From positions 1 to 45,365 of the forward strand of contig CAZDYP010000016.1 of the NCBI GenBank assembly GCA_964509505.1: a stretch of DNA of 45,365 nt. The letters are read 5' to 3'. A program made the translations under genes and the position numbers. Below are positions 23,839 to 32,050 of the stretch, in pieces (the stretch's first letter is position 1; each line of letters opens with the position of its first letter). Source of the DNA: CAZDYP01 sp964509505. Its GTDB lineage: Bacteria > Chloroflexota > Anaerolineae > JACRMK01. The notes beneath the pieces are model-generated. The model saw only the letters and a list, made by a program, of their open reading frames with translations. It was not told where the DNA came from and searched no databases.

Positions 23839-24549
23839 TTAGCGTTCGCGCACAGTTTCGATGCGCGGGTTAGAAATGGGGTTCGCAGTAGCAACGCGCG
23901 GGCGTGGCGGCGGTAACATCGGTGGAGTTGACGGCGGTGTGGGTTTGCGATTCAAGCGCACGAGCCAATCAAACAATGTTTTTTCGGGCGGCAGCAACTT
24001 GCCCCAAATGAAGCGCCCCAAGAAGATGCCCCACGAGTCATGTATGCCATGCACGACGATGGGTACGACGAGGTTGCCCGTGATGTGATAAAGCCAACCG
24101 AAGACCAAGCCTTCGAGCAACGCCCACACACTGAAAATTTCAAAGCCGCGCCCGAAATGCAACAGCGCGAAGATGATGGCGGTGGGAATGAGACCGAGCT
24201 CGGCTTGCAACATACCGCGAAAGAAAACCTCCTCCCCGACGCCCGCGAGCAGTCCGCCCGTCATGATCGCGATCGGATTGACGCGTGCGAAAAGCTGCTC
24301 CATGCCTTTTTCAAAACGCTTCAAGAACGGCTCGAAGCCCACGATCCAGTTCGCCATGTAGATGACGGCATCTTGCGCGTTAGTCCAGATCACGCCCAGC
24401 ACGATGGCGAGTGTGGTAGAAACGAGGTCAAAGCCCAGCGCGTTGCCGAAATCTACCTCGCGCCACTGCGCCCATAGGTTAGACACCAATAGCATGATGA
24501 CCATCACGACGATGGATAACAATGGATATTGTTTCGCGTAAAATAGCAT
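23839..24549 (-). CDS. CPBP-family intramembrane metalloprotease
   Basis: A 236-residue membrane protein of the CAAX-protease/bacteriocin-processing (Abi) family. The catalytic motifs are present: GEEVFFRG (EExxxR) about residue 105, FALLHFGRGF (FxxxH) and HGIHDSWG. About six membrane segments flank them, beginning with YPLLSIVVMVIMLLVSNLW. The C-terminal tail is cytosolic-looking and proline-rich (PTPPSTPPMLPPPRPR). Role is unknown; relatives cut prenylated or transmembrane substrates. Its flanks are filled with word-like repeats. Confidence 0.9.
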   Translation of the reverse strand: MLFYAKQYPLLSIVVMVIMLLVSNLWAQWREVDFGNALGFDLVSTTLAIVLGVIWTNAQDAVIYMANWIVGFEPFLKRFEKGMEQLFARVNPIAIMTGGLLAGVGEEVFFRGMLQAELGLIPTAIIFALLHFGRGFEIFSVWALLEGLVFGWLYHITGNLVVPIVVHGIHDSWGIFLGRFIWGKLLPPEKTLFDWLVRLNRKPTPPSTPPMLPPPRPRVATANPISNPRIETVRER

Positions 24550-24645
24550 CTTCGCTCCTCAGTTCCAGTTTGAGTTGCGAGTTGGAGGTTGGAGTTGCAA
24601 GTTGGAATTGGACAACGCTAAACTCCAACCTCCAACTCAAACTCC
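24550..24645. repeat. Word-like GGAGTTGGAG/CTCCAACTCC spacer repeat
   Basis: The whole spacer is built of GAGTTGCGAGTTGGAGGTTGGAG words followed by their complements (CTCCAACCTCCAACTCAAACTCC), which forms a long imperfect hairpin. Similar spacers lie at 25468-25550 and 43405-43505. Confidence 0.75.
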
Positions 24646-25467
24646 TTACTCCAACTGACTCAACAACAACTCATGTAACCGCCCATTCGTCGCCACAACT
24701 TGACGAGTGGCGGGTTGCCAATCCGCATTGGCATAATCGCTGACGCGCCCGCCCGCTTGTCGCACGATGAGCGCGCCCGCCGCCACATCCCACGGCTTGA
24801 TTTCAGGCTCCCAGTACCCATCAATGCGCCCACACGCCACCCATGCCATATCAAGCGCTGCCGCGCCGCTGATACGCACGGCTTGTGTGAGGTTCATCAC
24901 GGCGAGATAGGTGTCCACATTGCCTCCGGTCTCTGGCACATCATACGGAAAACCTGAGGTGAGCAGCGACTGGATGAGTTGGTTAGTGCGCGAGACGTGA
25001 ATGGGTTGCCCGTTCAACGTCGCCGCGCTGCCTTGCCGCGCACTGAACAGCTCGTCGCGCACAGGGTCGTAGATGACGCCGACGAGTGGCGTCGCGTCCT
25101 CATACAGCGCAATGGACACGGCGAAAGCAGGATAGCCATGCACAAAATCTGTCGTGCCGTCAATCGGATCAACAATCCACACGAAGCGATGAGCCCTGAC
25201 AGGTTTTCGTCCTTCGACAAGCTCAGGATGCGGAAACCTGTCAGGTCTCACCGCGTCCTCTTCGCTCATCACCGCATGGTCGGGATATTGCCGCCGAATC
25301 GTGCTTACGATGAGCTGCTCCGATTCGTGGTCAGCGGTCGTCACCAGATCAATCGCGCCCTTGTGCGTTACCTCGAAGCCCTCGCGGGCGTAGCGCATCA
25401 GCAACGCGCCTGCCTCACGCGCCAGCTGTTCAGTAAATATTAAGGTGTCATCAAGGTTCAATGGCAT
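24646..25467 (-). CDS. Inositol monophosphatase family protein with repeat-derived insertion
   Basis: A 273-residue phosphatase. Metal motifs: the loop MSEEDAV, IVDPIDGTTDFVHGYP, and WDVAAGALIVRQAGG near the C-terminus. Activity could be on inositol phosphate, fructose bisphosphate or PAP. Residues 75-91 (PDRFPHPELVEGRKPVR) are not part of the fold: they are encoded exactly by a 51-bp inverted repeat inserted between the SEE loop and the conserved FVWIVDP strand. The start is ATG 25467; the TTG-started extension to 25488 is repeat sequence. A paralogue lies directly upstream. Confidence 0.9.
   Translation of the reverse strand: MPLNLDDTLIFTEQLAREAGALLMRYAREGFEVTHKGAIDLVTTADHESEQLIVSTIRRQYPDHAVMSEEDAVRPDRFPHPELVEGRKPVRAHRFVWIVDPIDGTTDFVHGYPAFAVSIALYEDATPLVGVIYDPVRDELFSARQGSAATLNGQPIHVSRTNQLIQSLLTSGFPYDVPETGGNVDTYLAVMNLTQAVRISGAAALDMAWVACGRIDGYWEPEIKPWDVAAGALIVRQAGGRVSDYANADWQPATRQVVATNGRLHELLLSQLE
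25195..25245. repeat. 51-bp palindromic repeat inside an inositol monophosphatase gene
   Basis: CCTGACAGGTTT (25195-25206) and AAACCTGTCAGG (25234-25245) are perfect 12-bp inverted repeats around a TTCGACAAGCTCAGGA core. The length is 17 codons, so the host frame is kept. The encoded HPELVEG peptide is one I recall seeing in repeat-derived insertions of other bacteria. Confidence 0.85.
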
Positions 25468-25598
25468 TGGGTAATTGGTAATTGGCAATTGGAGGGTGGA
25501 GATTGGAGGTTGGAGGTTGGAAGTTGGAGGCTAGACGTTGAACCTCCATTATCTGCCCCTTGCCGCCTGTTACCTGCTACTTGCATCCTGCCTCTTGT

Positions 25599-25698
25599 NN
25601 NNNNNNNNNNNNNNNNNNNNNNNNNNNNNNNNNNNNNNNNNNNNNNNNNNNNNNNNNNNNNNNNNNNNNNNNNNNNNNNNNNNNNNNNNNNNNNNNNN
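25599..25698. other. Assembly gap (100 N)
   Basis: Exactly 100 N. It hides the C-terminus of the upstream inositol monophosphatase paralogue. The flank at 25489-25598 is made of word-like GGAGGTTGGAGG and TACCTGCTACTTGC repeats, a likely cause of the assembly break. Confidence 0.95.
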
Positions 25699-26402
25699 CC
25701 GTGCAACCCGCTCAATCGCCCACCTGCTTCGAGAATCATCAGCGCTGCTGCCGCGCAATCCCATACGCCCAGTGCGCGCTCCCAATGCCCATCCAGCTTA
25801 CCTTGCGCAACCTGCGCGAGGTCAATCGCTGCCGCGCCCATGCGCCGCACACTCTGCGCTCGCTGCACGACGCGTGCGAACTGAGCATAGTTGTTGTCGG
25901 GGTTGGTAACGCGGTCGTAGGGGAAACCTGTCGCAATGAGCGCGTGGCTCAATGTGTCCGTTTGCGAGACCCTCAGCCGTGTCCCATTCGCAAACGCCCC
26001 CGCGCCACGCTCTGCCGTGAACAGCTCGTCGTGGTTGGCGTCATAGACGACGCCCGCCACGGGCTGCCCCTTGCGCCAATAAGCGATGGAGACGGCGAAA
26101 ACGGGGTAGCCGTGCGCGTAGTTCACTGTGCCGTCGAGTGGGTCAACGTACCACACATCGTCATTGGCAGTTGCCAGCACGATTTGCCCTTCTTCGGAGA
26201 CGATAGCGTGACTGGGAAATTGCCGGCGGATGGCGGCGACGAGCATGGCGTCAATCGCATGGTCAACTTCGGTGACGAGGTTGATGTCCTCGCCGCCCTT
26301 GCTTTCGATGGTAAGATGAGTGTTGAGGCGGGCGCGTTGGATGCGTCCTGCCTCGCGGGCGAGCTGGATAGCACAGTTGAGGGGGCTGGGCATAGGGGGC
26401 AT
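25699..26402 (-). CDS. Inositol monophosphatase family protein (3' end in assembly gap)
   Basis: About 234 residues are present before the gap. Metal-site motifs: IVSEEGQ, WYVDPLDGTVNYAHGYP and VWDCAAAALMILEAGG. It is a paralogue of the gene at 24646-25467 but lacks the PELVEG insertion. The open frame continues beyond the gap to 25458, but that tail is repeat-encoded, so the true stop is probably in the gap. ATG 26402 overlaps a TATAAT box, so translation may start at ATG 26393 on a leaderless mRNA. It is divergent from glpX, whose enzyme handles a related substrate class. Confidence 0.9.
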
Positions 26403-26428
26403 TATACCGTTTGAGCGCGATTTGCCAA
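26401..26428 (-). promoter_or_regulatory. Promoter of the inositol monophosphatase gene, probably giving leaderless mRNA
   Basis: Minus strand: TTGGCA (26428-26423), 16-bp spacer, TATAAT (26406-26401). Five of six and six of six consensus bases. The predicted start site, about 26394, is one base from the in-frame ATG at 26393-26391. No ribosome site precedes either candidate ATG. Confidence 0.65.
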
Positions 26429-26551
26429 ATGCGACGGGAGATAGAAGCAGACGAATGTTCGCCTACTTGCTCCACCTACCCCTTTATGTTATTATCCCGC
26501 TATCTAGTAATCAACCCGCAAACTCACCGCATTTATTTTGGGAGATTGACC

Positions 26552-27553
26552 ATGAATACCACCGAATCTACCCCCGATCGTAATTTAGGCATGGAACTCG
26601 TGCGCGCCACCGAAGCGGCGGCGATGGCTGCGGCGCGTTGGATGGGCAAAGGCGACCGTAACGCTTGCGACAAAGCCGCGGTAGATGCGATGCGTTTATT
26701 GTTGTCAACCGTTGACATGGACGGCGTCGTCGTGATTGGCGAAGGCGAGAAAGACGAAGCGCCGATGCTCTTCAATGGCGAACGCATCGGCAACGGCAAC
26801 GAACCCAAAACCGACGTTGCCGTGGATCCGATTGACGGCACACGCTTGCTCTCGCTTGGTCTGCCCAATTCGGTCTCGGTCGTCGCGCTCTCGGAACGCG
26901 GCACGATGTATTCGCCCGGTCCCATCGTCTATATGAACAAAATCGCCGTGGGCGTGGAAGCGAAAGATGCGATTGACATTGACGCGCCGGTGAAGGACAA
27001 TTTGCACAACATCGCTAAAGCCTACGGCAAAGACCTTGAAGAGCTAACCGTCGTCGTGTTGGACCGCCCCCGCCACAAAGAATTGATTGACCAGATTCGT
27101 GTGGCCGGCGCGCGCCTCAAGCTCATCAGCGATGGCGATATCTCCGCTGCGTTACAAGCTGCCGATCCTGAAACGTCCGTTGATGTGTTGATGGGCGTGG
27201 GCGGCTCGCCTGAAGCAGTCATCTCGGCGGCTGCGATCAAATGTCTGGGCGGCAACTTGCAATGCAAGCTGTGGCCCCGCGACGAAGCGGAACGCAAGGG
27301 CGCGCTAGAGGTAGGGCTCAACCTGAATCAGGTCTTAACCTTGGATGATCTCGTGAGAGGCGACAATGTCTTTTTCGCCATCACGGGCATTACCGACGGG
27401 GAGCTGTTGGAGGGCGTGCATTATATGGGGGACCGCGTTTCAACCGACTCGCTCGTGATGCGCTCGAAGTCGGGCACCATTCGCCGCGTGAAGGCAGAAC
27501 ACCGTTGGCAGAAGCTGCGCCAATATAGCATGATTGCTTATGAAGGACGCTAG
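26552..27553 (+). CDS. glpX: Fructose-1,6-bisphosphatase class II
   Basis: A 333-residue class II FBPase, the gluconeogenic enzyme converting fructose-1,6-bisphosphate to fructose-6-phosphate. Visible: RNLGMELVRATEAAAMAAARWMGKGDRN at the N-terminus, the metal loops IGEGEKDEAPML and VDPIDGT, and the ISDGDISAAL, GVGGSPEAV and TDGELLEGV segments conserved in GlpX. ATG 26552 follows GGGAGATTG; the 47-codon open extension upstream lacks similarity. Length matches the family. Confidence 0.96.
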   Translation: MNTTESTPDRNLGMELVRATEAAAMAAARWMGKGDRNACDKAAVDAMRLLLSTVDMDGVVVIGEGEKDEAPMLFNGERIGNGNEPKTDVAVDPIDGTRLLSLGLPNSVSVVALSERGTMYSPGPIVYMNKIAVGVEAKDAIDIDAPVKDNLHNIAKAYGKDLEELTVVVLDRPRHKELIDQIRVAGARLKLISDGDISAALQAADPETSVDVLMGVGGSPEAVISAAAIKCLGGNLQCKLWPRDEAERKGALEVGLNLNQVLTLDDLVRGDNVFFAITGITDGELLEGVHYMGDRVSTDSLVMRSKSGTIRRVKAEHRWQKLRQYSMIAYEGR

Positions 27554-27559
27554 CCGTTG

Positions 27560-27655
27560 CCAGTGAACAGTCATCCGTCAACAGTGTTCAGCGTTTACTG
27601 CTCAGTGAACACTGTGAACACGGTTCACTGAACACGGTTCACTGCTCACTATCTT
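27560..27655. repeat. CAGTGAACA/TGTTCACTG word repeat
   Basis: The glpX-dipeptidase spacer consists of alternating CAGTGAACA, GAACACTG, GTGTTCAG and GGTTCACTG words that can fold back on each other. It may act as a terminator for glpX, but there is no clean single hairpin with a T-tract. Confidence 0.65.
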
Positions 27656-27671
27656 TAACGGGAGATTGCCC

Positions 27672-28742
27672 ATGTTCATCACAGACGCCCACGAAGATAT
27701 TGCTTACAATGCGCTAGTAGGTGGGCGCGATTTTCGCGTGAGTGTTGCCGATAAGCGCAAACAAATTCCCGACGACAACGCACAAGGGCGTGAGGGGTTG
27801 GCGACGGTGGGCTTGCCCGATTTGCTGCAAGGCGAAGTGGGCTTGGTTTTTGGCACACTGTTCGCGTCGCCCGCACGCTCGGCGTTTGGCGGCGAAGTGC
27901 GTCAAGGCTACACCACGCCGCAAGAAGCCGAAGCGCAAGGTCGCGCGCAACTCGACTACTACCGTCGCATCGCCGACGAGGACGAGCGCGTGACGCTCAT
28001 CCACACGCGCGGCGACCTTGCGGCGCATCTCAAACGTTGGCAAGATGATGCAAGCAAACGGCAAGTGGGCATCGTGGTGTTGATGGAAGGCGCAGACCCC
28101 ATCGTGCAACCCGATGATGTGAAGCGGTGGTATGAAGATGGCGTACGTATCGTCGGTCTATCATGGAGTCAGTCCCGCTATGCGGGCGGCACCCGCGCGC
28201 CAGGTCCCTTGACGGACGACGGCAAAAAGTTGTTGAAGCTCATGAACGAAATTGGTATGGTGTGGGATGTGAGCCATCTGGCAGAAGAATCGTTCTTTCA
28301 AGGTCTTGACATTTTTCAAGGGCGTGTCATCGCATCGCACTCGAACTGTCGTCAATACGTGCCGACGGATCGCCATCTCTCCGATGACATGCTACGCGCA
28401 CTGATTGAGCGTGACGCGGTGATTGGGTGCGTGTTGTTCAATCGCTTCTTGCAGCATGAGTGGGAGCCAACGAAAGGCAAGCACGCGGTCACTTTGCGCG
28501 AGGATGTGATGCGCCACATTGACCGCATCTGCCAACTCGCGGGCGATGCGAAGCACGTCGGCATCGGCTCCGATTTCGATGGCGGCTTTGGCACGCAATC
28601 CATTCCATCCGAACTCGATTCGGTTGCGGATTTGCCGAAGCTGGCGGAGGTGTTGAAAGCGGCAGGTTACAAACCAGACGATGTGGAGGGTGTGATGGGT
28701 GGCAATTGGGTGAGGGTGATGCAGGAGGCGTTGCCGAAGTGA
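27672..28742 (+). CDS. Membrane-dipeptidase-type (M19) peptidase
   Basis: A 356-residue renal-dipeptidase-like metallohydrolase. Zinc-binding features: DAHEDI at the N-terminus (His and Asp), VLMEGADP with the bridging Glu, VSHLAEES and ASHSNCR histidines, and GSDFDGG with the final Asp. It probably cleaves dipeptides; no signal peptide is seen, so it is cytoplasmic. ATG 27672 follows GGGAGA; a TTG at 27666 extends the frame by two codons. A strong terminator follows 33 bp after the stop. Confidence 0.93.
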   Translation: MFITDAHEDIAYNALVGGRDFRVSVADKRKQIPDDNAQGREGLATVGLPDLLQGEVGLVFGTLFASPARSAFGGEVRQGYTTPQEAEAQGRAQLDYYRRIADEDERVTLIHTRGDLAAHLKRWQDDASKRQVGIVVLMEGADPIVQPDDVKRWYEDGVRIVGLSWSQSRYAGGTRAPGPLTDDGKKLLKLMNEIGMVWDVSHLAEESFFQGLDIFQGRVIASHSNCRQYVPTDRHLSDDMLRALIERDAVIGCVLFNRFLQHEWEPTKGKHAVTLREDVMRHIDRICQLAGDAKHVGIGSDFDGGFGTQSIPSELDSVADLPKLAEVLKAAGYKPDDVEGVMGGNWVRVMQEALPK

Positions 28743-28775
28743 AACGCGCTGACGCGACGTGAGGTGCGAAAAAAG

Positions 28776-28812
28776 ACAACCCGTTGTCCCTGAAAGGGAG
28801 GCAACGGGTTGT
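28776..28812 (+). terminator. Intrinsic terminator of the M19 peptidase gene
   Basis: ACAACCCGTTG (28776-28786) pairs with CAACGGGTTGT (28802-28812), with an inner TCCCT/AGGGA stem, followed by TTTTG. Confidence 0.85.
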
Positions 28813-28821
28813 TTTGTGTCT

Positions 28822-28891
28822 GTATAACGATTGGGTTCAGGCGCGTTGCAGAGCGCAGCGGAGCAACATCGCCTGCAACCCGTTGTTAGCC
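28822..28891 (-). repeat. attC-like integron recombination site
   Basis: Read on the minus strand, the 70-bp site begins GGCTAAC and ends GTTATAC. The two halves pair as GGGTTGCAGGCG against CGCCTGAACCC, with one extrahelical base on the left arm, and the tip carries GTTGC...GCAAC around a short GC-rich loop. This is the R''-L''-L'-R' layout of attC. It lies 67 bp beyond the stop of the minus-strand gene at 28958, where a cassette attC should be. No integrase is in the window. Confidence 0.6.
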
Positions 28892-28957
28892 CGCCTCTGG
28901 TCTATGGACTCTGACCTTGTAGTTGTGCCATTTCTGCATTTATCAGAATCTACTATG

Positions 28958-29422
28958 TTATGCGTCTTCATTCAATTGACACGACAAATATCTCTCCAAA
29001 TCTGGCCCACTAGGATTCGCCAGCACAGTTTCAACCCATGCTTCCCTCTCGAACCACATGACACGCAAATCCCACACGCACGCGATTAAGCCCGTTGGCG
29101 TAACATACTCAAATAATTCTGGCTTGTCCGAGGGCGAGACATAGACATGATGATGTAACTCGTTCTCATCTGCCCAGTAATCCACAAACACGAAATTCGC
29201 TCCGCGCCCGTCATGCACGCCGAGGAAGCCCACGCCGTAATGCTTATGACCATTCACGGGAAGAAGATGTGGGCGAGCAATCCTTTTTGCGGCTTCAATC
29301 AGTTCGGGTCGTGGCAGAGGGCGTTGATAAGAGATACCGTACACCTTCAATTTCCAAGTCGCTTCCTGCCACAGCTCAATAAACCGAATGGGGCGAGTCC
29401 TGTGAGGTTCTTGTAGTCTCAT
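28958..29422 (-). CDS. Hypothetical protein, possible integron cassette gene
   Basis: A 154-residue protein from ATG 29422 (MRLQEPHRTRPIRFIELWQEATWKLKVYG). The open frame extends 18 codons further without similarity. It has a compact alpha/beta composition with HYGVGFLGVHDGRGANFVFVDYWADENELHHHVYVSP and ends in WVETVLANPSGPDLERYLSC. I do not recognise a domain. The attC-like site immediately downstream, on the matching strand, suggests it was captured as a gene cassette. The ribosome site is weak. It stands between convergent neighbours. Confidence 0.7.
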   Translation of the reverse strand: MRLQEPHRTRPIRFIELWQEATWKLKVYGISYQRPLPRPELIEAAKRIARPHLLPVNGHKHYGVGFLGVHDGRGANFVFVDYWADENELHHHVYVSPSDKPELFEYVTPTGLIACVWDLRVMWFEREAWVETVLANPSGPDLERYLSCQLNEDA

Positions 29423-29579
29423 CGCAGTTTGTCTCTGTATGTTTAGTTGGCGTGCCAGCGCGTCGGCGGCTTGCATTGTATAGTGGATTGCGCTATCAAC
29501 GACATGGCCTTTTACCTGCTAACCGCAGATTTTGCAGCAAGCAGGCTAACTTATGCTTATATGGAAAAAGTCAGTCTAA

Positions 29580-29598
29580 AGGCGGAAGTGTTCCGCCT
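29580..29598 (-). terminator. Hairpin downstream of the SH3 lipoprotein gene
   Basis: AGGCGGAA (29580-29587), loop, TTCCGCCT (29591-29598). It lies 71 bp past the lipoprotein stop; read on the minus strand TTTAGACTGACTTTTT follows. Confidence 0.5.
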
Positions 29599-29668
29599 AA
29601 CTCCCTTTGTCTGGAACGCAAATATAAACCCGTCGTCTCCTTTGTCAAGCCACAACCGAAATCAAATC

Positions 29669-30394
29669 TCATTGCGGCGGACTCGTCGGCTTCGTCAATT
29701 TCGGATCCGCCGACAGCCAACAGTTGCCAATCGAAGCATCAGGACAGACGATGCGCCACCACTGTTTGTTGGCGCTGATGCCCGTGACGAGCGAAACTTG
29801 TCCCGGCGACATGCCGCCAATCTGCGCGTAGTTTGTGCCGGGGCCGCTGCGGATGTTCACGTTGGCTAATGCCATCACATATTTCACATCGGTCTGCAAG
29901 GCGGGGATGAGTGTCGGCGTCGGCGCGGCGGGGCGTGCGCCGGGCGCGGTCGTCGGCTTCGTGAGCTTCGCATCCGCCGACGCCCAACAATTGCCGACGC
30001 TATCATCCGGACAAACCACGCGCCACCATTGTTTATCCAGACTCACACCCGTCACTGACGTGATTTGTCCCATGGCCACTTTGCCGATGATGGGATACGT
30101 CGTCGCGGGTCCCGCGCGCAGGTTCACATCGGTCAACGCTTGAATGTATTGCACAGACGTAACCGCAGAAGGAATCGTTGGCGCGGGCGTCGCAAGTGAT
30201 GGGGTGAGCGCGGGGTGGGTCGCCGTCATAGGGACATGGCTGCTCGGCGTTGCGGCAGCAGACGTTACGAGCGCGGTTGCGCCGACCATCGGCGTCGGTG
30301 CGGCAAGAGGCATGGGCGGCTCAGGTTTCTCCTTCGTGCAAGCCGCTCCTGCAAACACAAAAGCCAGCGCAACGATGGCATACGAGCTTCGCAT
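29669..30394 (-). CDS. Lipoprotein with two bacterial SH3 domains
   Basis: A 241-residue secreted protein. The signal peptide MRSSYAIVALAFVFAGAAC ends in a lipobox with Cys19. A Pro/Thr/Ala-rich linker follows to about residue 75. Two SH3b repeats come next: ALTDVNLRAGPATTYPIIG...QWWRVVC and ALANVNIRSGPGTNYAQIG...QWWRIVC, each ending in NCW(A/L)SADxKLTKPT. AGGAGAG precedes ATG 30394. SH3b domains usually bind cell-wall peptides, so a surface-anchored envelope role is likely. Confidence 0.88.
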   Translation of the reverse strand: MRSSYAIVALAFVFAGAACTKEKPEPPMPLAAPTPMVGATALVTSAAATPSSHVPMTATHPALTPSLATPAPTIPSAVTSVQYIQALTDVNLRAGPATTYPIIGKVAMGQITSVTGVSLDKQWWRVVCPDDSVGNCWASADAKLTKPTTAPGARPAAPTPTLIPALQTDVKYVMALANVNIRSGPGTNYAQIGGMSPGQVSLVTGISANKQWWRIVCPDASIGNCWLSADPKLTKPTSPPQ

Positions 30395-30508
30395 CAACTC
30401 TCCTTTTGGCATAGCCATTGGCACACATTGTAACACGATTCCGCATGAGGCTTATTTTCTATGCTGAGTCATTTATGCTGTAAGATGAACATACTCACAG
30501 GAGGTTGT

Positions 30509-30994
30509 ATGGGAACACTCGCGCGAAAATTTTTCACACCGACCGAATATCTCCGTTTAGAAGAAACTGCCGAAACGAAGCACGAATACCGCGATGGTCT
30601 CATCGTGCCAATGGTGGGCGGCTCGTTCAATCACAGTGTCATCATCGCCAACGTGCAAGGCATCTTTAACCACTTGCTTAGTCGCAAACCTTGTCACGTC
30701 CTGAGCGAGGTGTTGTTCAACACGACGCGCACTTATGAGCGTGGGCGCAAATTCGATCCATATCGCACGCTCAAATCACTGCACGCTTACGTATTGATTG
30801 ACCAAGACGAGGCGCACGTCGAATACTTTCGTAAGTTGAGTGATGGCGCCTGGAAGCTCGAAGAGTACCGCCAGCTGCATGACCGCTTGAAATTGCACGC
30901 GCTCGACATTGCTGTTTCACTAGCCGACGTATATCGTAAGGTTGAATGGGCGCAGCCGGGCAAAGTAGCGAAGAGTAAAAAACGCAGGACCTAG
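30509..30994 (+). pseudogene. Uma2-family putative nuclease with internal deletion
   Basis: A 161-codon open frame from ATG 30509 after AGGAGGT. The N-terminus (FFTPTEYLRLEETAETKHEYRDGLIVPM) and C-terminal half (RGRKFDPYRTLKSLHAYVLIDQDEAHVEYF) are typical of Uma2/DUF820 PD-(D/E)XK proteins. Between KPCHVLS and EVLFNTTRTYERG about 40 residues are missing, including the YPDxxV strand that carries the catalytic Asp. The frame is intact, so the product may be made but should be inactive. Full-length relatives have about 190-200 residues. Confidence 0.75.
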
Positions 30995-31041
30995 AGCAAA
31001 TTAACCATTTGCCCTACATCCTCTTATGAGGGGAGGACATA

Positions 31042-31977
31042 ATGCACTACAAACATTTGGGCCGCACGGGCTTGAAAGTTTCGGAGGCGTGTCTCGGCAC
31101 GAACATGTTCGGACGCGCGAACTACGAGGAATCGCGTGCGATGGTGGAGGCTGCCGTCGCGCACGGCATCAACTTCATTGACACCGCCGACATTTACAGC
31201 AACGGCGTCTCGGAAGAGTATCTGGGACGCGCCATCAAAGACCGCAACCTTTCGCGCACGTCGCTCATCCTCGCGACGAAAGTGCGCGGCAAGATGGGCG
31301 ACTTGCCCAACGACGAAGGGCTCTCGCGCAAACGTCTGATTGACGGACTCGAAGACAGCTTGCGTCGCTTGCAGACCGACTACATTGACTTGTATCAGAT
31401 GCACTGGTTTGACGAACGCACGCCGCTCGAAGAAACCTTGCGAACATTGGATGACCTCGTGACGCAAGGCAAAATCCGCTACATCGGCGTCTCGAACTTT
31501 GAAGCGTGGCGACTGATGAAGGCGTTGTGGGTCAGCGCTGTGAATGGCTTCGTGCGCTTCGAGTGCTTGCAGCAACATTACAGCCTCATCAATCGTGATC
31601 CCGAAAAAGAAATTTATCCCGCGTGTTTGGATCAAGGTCTGGCCGTCATCACCTACAGTCCAACAGGCGGAGGTTTCCTCACAGGCAAATACCAGCGCGG
31701 CGCGCCGATGCCGCCGAACACGCGCGGCGCACGCAACCCCGACGCCTTCCAGCGCCGCTTCACCGATGCGAACTGGGCGACGCTCGACCACTTGCAAGCG
31801 CTGGCGCAAGAGAAAGGCTGCCGGCCCCATCATCTCGCGCTGGCGTGGTGCGCGACGCATCCCGCCGTTACCGCTCCGATTGTCGGTTGCAGCAACGCCG
31901 AACAGCTCGTGGACAATTTGAAATATCTGGAGGTGAAGTTGAGCGATGAGGAAAGAAAGAAATTGTCAGGCGACTAA
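31042..31977 (+). CDS. Aldo/keto reductase
   Basis: A 311-residue NADPH-dependent TIM-barrel oxidoreductase. Catalytic residues are visible: Asp in NFIDTADIYSNG, Tyr of the same segment, Lys in ILATKVRG and His in LYQMHWFDE. Cofactor-loop features include GFLTGKYQRG and the C-terminal APIVGCSNAEQLVDNL. It belongs to the YghZ/YajO-like group acting on small aldehydes. GGGGAGGAC precedes the ATG. The substrate is unknown. Confidence 0.94.
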   Translation: MHYKHLGRTGLKVSEACLGTNMFGRANYEESRAMVEAAVAHGINFIDTADIYSNGVSEEYLGRAIKDRNLSRTSLILATKVRGKMGDLPNDEGLSRKRLIDGLEDSLRRLQTDYIDLYQMHWFDERTPLEETLRTLDDLVTQGKIRYIGVSNFEAWRLMKALWVSAVNGFVRFECLQQHYSLINRDPEKEIYPACLDQGLAVITYSPTGGGFLTGKYQRGAPMPPNTRGARNPDAFQRRFTDANWATLDHLQALAQEKGCRPHHLALAWCATHPAVTAPIVGCSNAEQLVDNLKYLEVKLSDEERKKLSGD

Positions 31978-31986
31978 CAAGTAAGG

Positions 31987-32034
31987 AGTAAAAAGGAAGG
32001 GGCGCTTACGAGTGAGCGTCCCTTCCTTTTTACT
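31987..32034. terminator. Bidirectional terminator between convergent genes
   Basis: AGTAAAAAGGAAGGGGCGCT (31987-32006) pairs with AGCGTCCCTTCCTTTTTACT (32015-32034), 20 bp with one mismatch. The A/T flanks provide T-tracts in both directions. Confidence 0.85.
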
Positions 32035-32050
32035 TCTCACTTTTTACTGT

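Noticed and set aside
25458..25598. C-terminal tail of the first inositol monophosphatase after the gap (SLQLPTSNLQSPPSN...)
   Set aside because: Translation of word-like spacer repeats across a gap of unknown length; not a genuine protein end.
31024..31860. 278-codon minus-strand frame opposite the aldo/keto reductase
   Set aside because: Antisense shadow; the reductase on the plus strand is unambiguous.
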